Source: Hyphomicrobiales bacterium
Lineage (GTDB): Bacteria > Pseudomonadota > Alphaproteobacteria > Rhizobiales > Xanthobacteraceae
Assembly: GCA_016201085.1 (NCBI GenBank)
Contig: JACQDO010000212.1
Span: 1 to 5,525 of the forward strand
DNA length: 5,525 nucleotides
Direction of reading: 5' to 3'
In this document: in pieces, positions 1-5,030 of the stretch
How positions within the stretch are numbered: the first letter of the stretch is position 1
Layout: the number at the start of each line of letters is the position of its first letter
Made by a program: the position numbers and the translations under genes
The notes under the pieces: generated by a model
Seen by the model: the letters and a program-made list of their open reading frames with translations, nothing else
What the model was told of the DNA's origin: nothing
Database searches by the model: none

Positions 1-165
1 CATGATATCGACGCCATATTGGTCGTCGCCAATGGCAAAGCTGATGAATTGGGTCTGCGTTGCCGTACTGCGCGCAGCGCCGGCTCCATTCCAATTGTTC
101 GGATTGAGTTGGCCGGCAGCGGCATTGGGCGAGGCGGCTGATGGATTCATTGGCTGTTGACTCAC
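1..165 (-). CDS. cheW: CheW-like chemotaxis coupling protein, N-terminal part (3' end outside window)
   Basis: CheW is a cytoplasmic SH3-like adaptor that links methyl-accepting receptors to the CheA kinase. The 55 visible residues end in QFISFAIGDDQYGVDIM, which matches the first beta strands of CheW domains (a hydrophobic run, then G-x-x-x-Y-G-V-D-I). Before this lies a flexible stretch of about 35 residues rich in Ala, Asn, Ser, Pro and Gly, longer than in the short classical CheW proteins. I chose the GTG at 163-165 because AAGAGG lies 9 bases upstream of it. An in-frame ATG at 148-150 (five codons later) is possible but too far from that ribosome site. The gene runs off the left edge, so a CheW-domain fusion such as CheV or CheA cannot be excluded, but the N-terminal position of the domain favours CheW. 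It is divergent from the DUF2336 gene. Confidence 0.8.
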   Translation of the reverse strand, partial: MSQQPMNPSAASPNAAAGQLNPNNWNGAGAARSTATQTQFISFAIGDDQYGVDIM

Positions 166-174
166 TTCTGAAGA

Positions 175-180
175 CCTCTT
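175..180 (-). promoter_or_regulatory. Ribosome binding site of the cheW-like gene
   Basis: AAGAGG on the minus strand lies 9 bases before a GTG codon (163-165) and 24 bases before the next in-frame ATG. It therefore favours the GTG start. This is a sequence match only. Confidence 0.5.
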
Positions 181-351
181 GCGAGATCGATTTTTTCACC
201 GTTCCGGTCTTCGTCAGACTGAACGCAACGTAAACGGGCACTCGCGCGCACGAGGGAAGCGGCTCGCGCGGTATCCACTTCTAGAAACTAGGTTAATGCG
301 GTGAGGAAAGGCTTTAATTGGGACTAGATGTGAAACGTTATTATGGATCGA

Positions 352-363
352 TAATCTAGATTA
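352..363. repeat. 12-bp perfect palindrome TAATCTAGATTA
   Basis: TAATCTAGATTA equals its own reverse complement and sits in the AT-rich core of the divergent spacer, about 190 bp from each start codon. It could be an operator for a dimeric regulator. No regulator is known to me that matches it, and a 12-bp palindrome in AT-rich DNA can arise by chance. Confidence 0.35.
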
Positions 364-398
364 AGATTTTTAACCCTGCAGGGCGCCACGGACGGCCT

Positions 399-417
399 GC
401 GGGAAATGCCTTTCCGC
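399..417. repeat. Weak stem-loop in the divergent spacer
   Basis: GCGG (399-402) plus AAA (404-406) pair with TTT (411-413) plus CCGC (414-417), leaving one bulged G (403) and a 4-base loop. No T-run follows on either strand, so this is not a convincing intrinsic terminator. It may be structure in the leader of one of the divergent transcripts, or chance. Confidence 0.25.
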
Positions 418-499
418 TTAGGTCTTACCGGCGCGATCCGGTCCAAATGCGCGTTAAGTTTCTTTTGCTGATTTGCGAGTAAAGGTCTGTCTAAGTTTC

Positions 500-523
500 A
501 CCTTTGGACCCCGATCCAAAGGT
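500..523. promoter_or_regulatory. 24-bp dyad (9-bp arms, 6-bp centre) upstream of the DUF2336 gene
   Basis: ACCTTTGGA (500-508) is the exact reverse complement of TCCAAAGGT (515-523), separated by CCCCGA. It ends 27 bp before the ATG at 551 and its last base is the first base of TAAAAT (523-528), the best -10-like sequence in the spacer. If that -10 is real, the dyad covers the -35 and spacer, a position typical of a repressor site. If transcription starts further upstream, the same sequence forms a hairpin in the 5' leader. No T-run follows on either strand, so a terminator is unlikely. Symmetry is seen directly; function is inference. Confidence 0.45.
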
Positions 524-550
524 AAAATGTAGGTCGAGTCATAACCGAAT

Positions 551-1480
551 ATGACGTCTGAAGCACGATCATTGATGACGGAACTCGACACCGCGCTGAG
601 CCGGGTGTCGGACTCGCAGCATAATTCTATACTGCGGCGCATCACCGATCTATTTCTCAACGATTCGGAACGATTTTCCGACGAACATGTCGCGGTTTTT
701 GACGACGTCATTTATCGACTCATCGAGCGGACGGAACATTCCGCACTGATCGAGTTAAGCGCCAAGCTGGCACCGGTCGACAACGCGCCGGTGAACGTCG
801 TCGTCCGCTTATCGAATGAAGACGATATAGCTATTTCCGGCCCGGTTCTTGAACAGTCCGAAGTCCTCACGGAGCAGAATCTTGCCGAAATCGCCAAGAA
901 AAAAGGTCAGGAGCATCTGGCCGCGATCGCCGGTCGCCAGCGGATCGGCGAGTCGGTAACCGATATTCTGGTCGATCGCGGCAACTCCGAGGTCGCCTGT
1001 AAAGTGACCGGCAATCAAGGCGCTCGTTTTTCCGAGCCAGGTTTCGTCAAATTGATCAAGCGGGCAAAAAACGACAAGACGCTGGCAGCGGCGGTCGCCG
1101 TGGTCGACGTGCCGGCGAACGTTATTGTCTGTCTTGCCTACGATGACGACATCGCGATCGCCGGGCCGATTCTCGAAAAATCCAATGTGCTGACGGCGGA
1201 AATCCTCGCCGACATCGCCATGACAAAAAGCCATCGACATCTCGCCGCTATTGCCGAGCGCGCGCAAATCAACGAGTCCGTAACGGACGCCCTGATCGCG
1301 CGCGGTAAATCCGACGTCACCCGCAAGATCGCCGGCAACGAAGGTGCGCACTTTTCCGAGATCGGCTTCGTGAAACTGATCAACAGCGCCAAAAGCGACA
1401 AGGTTCTCGCCGCGACGATCGCGGCCCGGTCGGATATTCCGCCCGAACTGATGCCCTTCCTCCAACTGGCGCTGGCCTGA
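551..1480 (+). CDS. DUF2336 family protein with a tandemly duplicated core domain
   Basis: This is a 309-residue soluble protein with no signal peptide or membrane segment. It resembles DUF2336 proteins, alpha-helical proteins of unknown function found mainly in Alphaproteobacteria. Residues 1-75 form a helical N-terminal part (ELDTALSR, ILRRITDLFL, FDDVIYRLIERTE) as in the relatives I recall. The core block (DDIAI-x-GPVLE, HLAAIA, ESVTD, GFVKLI) occurs twice, at 82-183 and 190-291, at a constant 108-residue offset without gaps. After the second copy the protein ends within about 18 residues (SDIPPEL...), earlier than relatives that I remember continuing with a longer C-terminal helix. The ATG at 551 is chosen because its N-terminus aligns with those relatives; its ribosome site is weak (AGGT 16 bases upstream), and Met9 (575) is the alternative. 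It is divergent from the cheW-like gene and convergent with the aldolase-like gene. Molecular function is unknown. Confidence 0.8.
   Translation: MTSEARSLMTELDTALSRVSDSQHNSILRRITDLFLNDSERFSDEHVAVFDDVIYRLIERTEHSALIELSAKLAPVDNAPVNVVVRLSNEDDIAISGPVLEQSEVLTEQNLAEIAKKKGQEHLAAIAGRQRIGESVTDILVDRGNSEVACKVTGNQGARFSEPGFVKLIKRAKNDKTLAAAVAVVDVPANVIVCLAYDDDIAIAGPILEKSNVLTAEILADIAMTKSHRHLAAIAERAQINESVTDALIARGKSDVTRKIAGNEGAHFSEIGFVKLINSAKSDKVLAATIAARSDIPPELMPFLQLALA
794..1099 (+). repeat. DUF2336 core repeat, copy 1 (residues 82-183)
   Basis: This is the first of two in-frame copies of a 102-residue block beginning NVVVRL and ending TLAAAVA. By hand alignment 62 of 102 residues are identical to copy 2 with no gap. 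The copies have diverged at the DNA level, so the duplication is old, and the reading frame is open throughout. Confidence 0.85.
1118..1423 (+). repeat. DUF2336 core repeat, copy 2 (residues 190-291)
   Basis: This is the second copy, beginning NVIVCL and ending VLAATIA. The best conserved segments between copies are the DDIAI-x-GP turn, HLAAIA, ESVTD and FSE-x-GFVKLI. A short linker (residues 184-189, VVDVPA) resembles the segment just before copy 1 (PVDNAPV), so the duplicated unit is about 108 residues. Confidence 0.85.
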
Positions 1481-1495
1481 GGCTCGGTGTCACGG

Positions 1496-2260
1496 TCAGT
1501 TATCGGTCCTGGAAAAGCCGGGGCCGGTATCCATCGCGCGCGGATGATATGGCCGGCCAACACTGCGACACCAGTTTTCCCAGCCGCGCTCGAGCGTGAA
1601 CCCGGCACGGCCTTTGGTATTGGCGGCGATCTCCCCGTCGCTGAGATATGTCACCTCACCGAGCGCCAGCGCCTTGCCTAACATCTGCGCATTGATTTCC
1701 GTATAAATTGACGTGAACACTACCTCACGCAGCGAGCGGCCCACCACCACGCAGCCATGGCCGCGCATCAGCGCCACGGTGCGGCTGCCGAGCGATTTGG
1801 CGAGGTCGCGCGCCATGTCCATGTTGGTGACCAGCAGATTGGTGGCATCGCCGAACTTGTCGCGGATATCCCAGTTCGGTACGTCGCGGCCGATCGGCGC
1901 GGCCATGTGCATGATCGCGCAGAAGCATTGCGTCTTCACCACCGAAAACGGCACCACATTCGGGCTGTGATTGTGCACCACCGCCAGGATTTCCGGCCGT
2001 GCCTCGAAAATGGCTCCGTGGATGAATCGCTCCGAATAGGGTTTGCCGGGCTCGCGACCGACGACCTTGCCGTCGAGCGTGAACTCCATGATGTCGTCGA
2101 GTTCGATGCAGGCAGGCGCCCGCGCGCGCGACATCAGAAAACGAGCGGGGTTATCCGGGTGGCGGACCGCCACATGGCCGAACGAATCGACCACGTTGTG
2201 ATCGGCAAGGATTCTGTTGGCGGTGACAATATCCTCTTCCAATTGGCCTAGATCGGGCAC
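1496..2260 (-). CDS. Class II aldolase/adducin-fold protein, possible decarboxylase
   Basis: The 254-residue length is normal for the family, whose members are cytosolic divalent-metal enzymes. They cleave sugar phosphates (fuculose- and rhamnulose-phosphate aldolases) or decarboxylate aromatic or heterocyclic acids. The active site looks intact. HNH at residues 96-98 and His168 in RGHG supply the three metal-binding histidines, and Glu77 in YSERF sits where fuculose-phosphate aldolase has its catalytic glutamate. The GTG start at 2258-2260 is set by GGAGA 7 bases upstream. The gene lies 117 bp downstream of the UbiD gene in the same direction, so it is probably co-transcribed. That neighbour and the MhpR-like regulator make decarboxylation of an aromatic-type acid more likely than sugar metabolism. 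Known relatives of this kind include 3,4-dihydroxyphthalate decarboxylase and a vitamin B6-degradation decarboxylase. The family call is firm and the substrate is unknown. Confidence 0.85.
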   Translation of the reverse strand: MPDLGQLEEDIVTANRILADHNVVDSFGHVAVRHPDNPARFLMSRARAPACIELDDIMEFTLDGKVVGREPGKPYSERFIHGAIFEARPEILAVVHNHSPNVVPFSVVKTQCFCAIMHMAAPIGRDVPNWDIRDKFGDATNLLVTNMDMARDLAKSLGSRTVALMRGHGCVVVGRSLREVVFTSIYTEINAQMLGKALALGEVTYLSDGEIAANTKGRAGFTLERGWENWCRSVGRPYHPRAMDTGPGFSRTDN

Positions 2261-2267
2261 GCGAGGT

Positions 2268-2272
2268 TCTCC
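2268..2272 (-). promoter_or_regulatory. Ribosome binding site fixing the GTG start of the aldolase-like gene
   Basis: GGAGA on the minus strand, 7 bases before GTG (2258-2260), is the clearest ribosome site in the window. It supports a non-ATG start for this gene. Confidence 0.65.
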
Positions 2273-2333
2273 AAAAATCAGCGCACGGCACTCATACCCG
2301 CCAGACTATCAGAATCCCGGTGAACGCAAGCGC

Positions 2334-2356
2334 GGTTGGTCGCCATCGGTCCAACC
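2334..2356. repeat. Short inverted repeat between the UbiD and aldolase-like genes
   Basis: GGTTGG (2334-2339) and CCAACC (2351-2356) are complementary across an 11-bp centre, in the 117-bp gap after the UbiD stop codon. No T-run follows on the minus strand, so it is not a standard intrinsic terminator. It might be a processing or attenuation structure between two co-transcribed genes. I see no good promoter in the gap. Confidence 0.3.
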
Positions 2357-2377
2357 ACCCTTTGTAAATTTCCTGCC

Positions 2378-3979
2378 TCACGGCTTCTTTTCACCCGGCT
2401 GGCGGCCGGGTTCGAAGCCGCCGACCTCGTGATAGGTGACGGTGTTCTCGGCTTCGAATGCCCTGACGGATGGAATCTGTCCTGGCAGCCCAAGCTCGCT
2501 CCAGCGCGCGGCCACCTGATCGTAGACCGGCTTGCGCAACGTGGTGCGCTTGGAGAACACCGGCAGATGGCGATGCTCCTTGCAGGCGTTGATCAACGCC
2601 TTCGAGCCATAGGGCCGTTTTTCCGGTGGGTTCTGGGTGGGATCGAGCCAGGTGCTCCACGTGTTGCGCAGGATGTCGATGTCGTCGATCGGATTGCTAC
2701 GGCTGGCCATGGCCCAGATCACCTGGTCCATGTCGGTTGGATCGATGTCTTCATCGACCGCGATGATCCATTTGGTGTAGTAGGCGCCACCCGGCACTTG
2801 CGCCGCCAGCGCCAGCACCTGCGCGGCGTGGCCGGCATAGCGCTGCTCGAGACTGATCACGGTCATGCCGAAGCCGCCGGCCGCGGCCGGATGCGAATAG
2901 ACGCCGGCGATGCCGGGGATGCCGAGCTTGTCGAGATCGTCCCAGATCTTGGCCGAACGAATGACCGAGAAGAAGCCGCTCTGTTCGCAGGACGGATAAT
3001 CCGCCATCAACGCGTTGGTGAGAACCGGCTGTGAGCGATAGTGCACCGCCGTGATATCGACCAGCGGGCAACCGGCCTCGGGGCGTCCGTAATAGCCGGG
3101 GAATTCGCCGAACGGTCCTTCCGACATCACCGAATTGGGGCGGATGATGCCTTCGATCACCAGCTCAGCGTTGGCCGGGAGCAGCAGATCGGTGGTCTTG
3201 CCGCGCACCACCGGGATCGGCTGGCCCTTGATGCCGCCGGCATATTCGTATTCCGACACGTTCTTGGGAAAGGTCTGCGAGCCGACCAGCATGAACAGCG
3301 GATCGATGCCCCAGGCGGCGGCGACGTGGATCGGCTTGCCCTGCTGCCAGGCGCGTGTGATGTGCAGGCGCGCGTCCTTGCCGGGCGACAGATAAAGCCC
3401 GACCTGCGACTTGTTCTGCTGCATCATCCGGTAAGTGCCGATATTGAGATAGCCGCTGTCGGGATCGCGCGTGATCACGGCGTCGGCGGTGCCGGCATAG
3501 CGGCCGCCGTCGAGCGGCCAGTGGCGCGGGATCGGCAGCAGATCGAGATCGATATCTTTGCCGGTGACGGTGTTCTGGTAGACCGGCGCCTGCTCGGCCG
3601 ACACCTCGTTCGGCGGCAGCCGCCGCTTGAGCTTGTCCTTGGTGCGCCGGATCAGTTCGACGGTCGGCGTATCGGCCGGCTCCTCGAGCGTGAGAGCGAC
3701 ACGCTTCACGCTTGGGCCGATGACATTCCACAGCATCTTGGCGCCGATCGGACTCTTGTCGAAACCTTTCGGGCGCTCGAACAGCACGGCCGGCGAGGGC
3801 TGCTGCTTGGCGACCAGATAGGAGATCGCGCTCATCTCCTCGTCGCGATCGACCGGCTGCGCCACCCGGGTCAGCTCGCCGATGGCTTCCACCCGCGACA
3901 ACCATTCGCGCAGATCCGCGATCGGCTTGGCGGCAGGCTCGCCGGATTTAACGGGCGGTACGGTGGCGATCTTGTTCAT
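2378..3979 (-). CDS. UbiD family (prenylated-FMN-dependent) decarboxylase
   Basis: This 533-residue cytosolic enzyme is complete. UbiD enzymes reversibly decarboxylate aromatic or alpha,beta-unsaturated acids using prenylated FMN made by a UbiX-type prenyltransferase, which is not in this window. The catalytic Arg-Glu-Glu set is visible: Arg184 in NIGTYR, then Glu287 and Glu292 in EGPFGE, with the spacing seen in fungal Fdc1 (R173, E277, E282). Asn179, five residues before the arginine, fits the metal/cofactor asparagine (N168 in Fdc1). SEYEYAGG (242-249) and PGGAYYTKWIIAVDEDID (396-413) are also family-like. I chose the ATG at 3977-3979 because GGAAAGAG lies 7 bases upstream. The frame stays open to 4087, but that extension is Arg/Ala-rich, unlike UbiD, and would run through the proposed promoter. 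It is probably the first gene of a unit with the aldolase-like gene, activated by the adjacent IclR-type regulator. I would not call it ubiD, because the context is catabolic, not ubiquinone synthesis. Confidence 0.92.
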   Translation of the reverse strand: MNKIATVPPVKSGEPAAKPIADLREWLSRVEAIGELTRVAQPVDRDEEMSAISYLVAKQQPSPAVLFERPKGFDKSPIGAKMLWNVIGPSVKRVALTLEEPADTPTVELIRRTKDKLKRRLPPNEVSAEQAPVYQNTVTGKDIDLDLLPIPRHWPLDGGRYAGTADAVITRDPDSGYLNIGTYRMMQQNKSQVGLYLSPGKDARLHITRAWQQGKPIHVAAAWGIDPLFMLVGSQTFPKNVSEYEYAGGIKGQPIPVVRGKTTDLLLPANAELVIEGIIRPNSVMSEGPFGEFPGYYGRPEAGCPLVDITAVHYRSQPVLTNALMADYPSCEQSGFFSVIRSAKIWDDLDKLGIPGIAGVYSHPAAAGGFGMTVISLEQRYAGHAAQVLALAAQVPGGAYYTKWIIAVDEDIDPTDMDQVIWAMASRSNPIDDIDILRNTWSTWLDPTQNPPEKRPYGSKALINACKEHRHLPVFSKRTTLRKPVYDQVAARWSELGLPGQIPSVRAFEAENTVTYHEVGGFEPGRQPGEKKP

Positions 3980-4058
3980 GGGCTGACTCTTTCCGGGCGA
4001 GGTGATGGGGTCGGCTGATGCAGCGGCACAAAACGGCGCACGCCGCCGATAAAGCGCG

Positions 4059-4087
4059 ACGCTAGCGGCTCGCGCGCCGCCGCTCAA
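4059..4087 (-). promoter_or_regulatory. Candidate sigma-70-type promoter of the UbiD gene
   Basis: On the minus strand TTGAGC (4087-4082) and TAGCGT (4064-4059) are separated by 17 bp. The -35 matches four of six consensus bases and the -10 is weak (three of six), as expected for an activator-dependent promoter. A start near 4052 would give a leader of about 70 bases before the ATG at 3979. The proposed operator ends 7 bp upstream of the -35. Prediction by eye only. Confidence 0.4.
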
Positions 4088-4094
4088 GAATTTT

Positions 4095-4120
4095 CGGAAT
4101 ATCGTTCCGCGATACGGAAC
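4095..4120. promoter_or_regulatory. Triple half-site, candidate IclR-family operator
   Basis: Reading the plus strand, CGGAA (4095-4099), TTCCG (4105-4109) and CGGAA (4115-4119) alternate in orientation with exactly 10 bp between starts, so all face the same side of the helix. The right pair forms GTTCCG-N5-CGGAAC (4104-4120), a perfect 6-bp-arm dyad. Overlapping palindromes plus a third repeat at 10-bp spacing recall the operators described for IclR-family aromatic regulators such as PcaU. The site lies between the IclR gene and the UbiD gene, just upstream of the UbiD promoter candidate, which suits activation. The half-sites are seen; the identity of the binding protein is inferred from position. 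Confidence 0.6.
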
Positions 4121-4162
4121 ACAAAAATCAAGCGGGCGGCGCCAACATTAGCGGTAATGCGG

Positions 4163-4192
4163 AAAAAGCCGAACGGCGTCATGGGCTTCGGC
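4163..4192 (-). terminator. Probable intrinsic terminator after the IclR gene
   Basis: On the minus strand GCCGAA (4192-4187) pairs with TTCGGC (4173-4168) and is followed at once by TTTTT (4167-4163). The loop is rather long (13 bases) and the stem short (6 bp). It begins 54 bp after the IclR stop codon and would separate the SDR-IclR unit from the UbiD unit. Between it and the operator lies another small dyad, CATTA-GCGG-TAATG (4146-4159). Confidence 0.5.
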
Positions 4193-4246
4193 GCGCCGGT
4201 GGCGGCCCGACATCCGCGCCCCACAGAATTCACAATTTGTCGCGGT

Positions 4247-5017
4247 TCAACTTGCGCTGCGGCCGCGCGCAGTTTGCGACAGCGCGGCGCCGATATTCTT
4301 GGCTGCGGCACTCAGCGCCGGTAACAGGCTTTTCACCAGCTGCTCCATGCTCATGGCACCCGGCACCACCATGATGTTGAGGCTCGCCACCGGCACCGCA
4401 TTGGCCAGAATCGGCACCGCCAGCGTGCGGGTGGTGCGCTGGTATTCGCGATCGCCGGTGGCATAGCCCTGCCGGCGCACTTGCGCGAGCAGGCGGCGCA
4501 CGGCGGTGGCATTCTTCGCCGGCGCGTCGAACGGTTCGCTCGATCGCGCCAGGCGCGCGAGCGTCTGCTCGACCGACTCGGGATTGGCGAAGCCGAGAAA
4601 GGCGCGGCCGAGCGCGGTCACCAGCACCGGCAGGCGCGAACCGACGGTGCGGTTGAGCGACAGAGTGCCGGGATCGCGGCCGGTGTCAAGGATCACCATG
4701 GCGTCTTGGTCGAACACCGCGAGATCGCTCGGCCAGATCTGATGTTGCCGTAGGGTTTCAAGAACCGGGCGAGCCGCCTTGAGCAGGACCTCGTTGGCGT
4801 TGTAGCCGCGCGACAGCGTCATCGCGCGCGCGGTCACGTGATAACCCTTGCGATCGTCCTGCGCCACGTAACCGTCGGCGACCAGGGTCTCCAGCATGCG
4901 CGCTACCGTGGATTTCGGCAGCTTGCACGCCGCGCTGATCTCGCGCACCTGCGCATGGCCGTCGTTGATCGCGCGCAGGATGCGCAAGCCGCGATGCAGG
5001 GCATTCACCGCGGTCAT
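4247..5017 (-). CDS. IclR-family transcriptional regulator, MhpR-like
   Basis: This 256-residue protein has the usual IclR length and layout. A winged helix-turn-helix occupies about residues 5-70 (LRILRAIND, then VREISAACKLPKSTVARMLETL, then the wing around GYVAQDDRKGYHVT). The effector-binding domain runs from about 75 to 250. The segment around residues 86-143 (LETLRQHQIWPSDLAVFDQDAMVILDTGR..., SRLPVLVTALGRAFLGF) resembles E. coli MhpR, the activator of 3-(3-hydroxyphenyl)propionate degradation, as I remember it. Its ligand is therefore probably an aromatic acid, though not necessarily the same one. The ATG at 5015-5017 is chosen because homologous N-termini begin shortly before the first helix; the frame is open to 5086, but that region is the end of the SDR gene. 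The start lies 13 bp after the SDR stop, with only a weak ribosome site (GATGAG), so translation may be coupled. Confidence 0.9.
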   Translation of the reverse strand: MTAVNALHRGLRILRAINDGHAQVREISAACKLPKSTVARMLETLVADGYVAQDDRKGYHVTARAMTLSRGYNANEVLLKAARPVLETLRQHQIWPSDLAVFDQDAMVILDTGRDPGTLSLNRTVGSRLPVLVTALGRAFLGFANPESVEQTLARLARSSEPFDAPAKNATAVRRLLAQVRRQGYATGDREYQRTTRTLAVPILANAVPVASLNIMVVPGAMSMEQLVKSLLPALSAAAKNIGAALSQTARGRSAS

Positions 5018-5030
5018 GGCGTACTCATCG

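Larger units (their letters stand above)
166..550. other. Divergent intergenic spacer between the cheW-like and DUF2336 genes
   Basis: This 385-bp stretch has no credible gene. It is visibly AT-richer than the flanks between about 275 and 375. It must hold promoters for both divergent genes, but I found no strong sigma-70 -35/-10 pair on either strand. The best -10 match toward the DUF2336 gene is TAAAAT at 523-528, without a good -35. I saw no GGAAC-type general stress promoter and no sigma-54 TGGCAC/TTGC pair. Listed separately are a 12-bp palindrome (352-363), a weak stem (399-417) and a 24-bp dyad (500-523). Another perfect 10-bp palindrome, CCCTGCAGGG, lies at 374-383. Confidence 0.6.

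Noticed and set aside
361..374. Possible CtrA box TTAA-GATTT-TTAAC in the divergent spacer
   Set aside because: The two TTAA half-sites are 5 bp apart, whereas the CtrA consensus needs 7.
666..743. CGGAA-N5-TTCCG (666-680) and CGGAA-N2-TTCCG (732-743) resembling the IclR-type half-sites
   Set aside because: Both lie inside the DUF2336 coding sequence, explained by ordinary codons, lack the third half-site and are far from any promoter of the catabolic genes. They do show that a simple two-half-site match is weak evidence.
809..1465. 218-codon open frame antisense to the DUF2336 gene
   Set aside because: It lies wholly opposite a gene with clear family and repeat evidence, shows no recognisable domain, and is a typical shadow frame in GC-rich DNA.
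1481..1495. A bidirectional terminator between the convergent DUF2336 and aldolase-like genes
   Set aside because: The gap is only 15 bp and I found no stem followed by a T-run on either side of it.
2336..3034. 232-codon plus-strand open frame opposite the end of the UbiD gene
   Set aside because: It is a shadow of the UbiD coding strand with no homology that I recognise.
3041..4018. 325-codon plus-strand open frame opposite the UbiD gene
   Set aside because: The translation is rich in Arg, Asp, His and Gly with no domain, and the opposite strand encodes a complete UbiD enzyme with its catalytic residues.
3980..4087. 36-residue N-terminal extension of the UbiD protein from an upstream start at 4087
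   Set aside because: The extension is Ala/Arg-rich and unlike UbiD N-termini, the ATG at 3979 has a good ribosome site, and the extension covers the proposed promoter.
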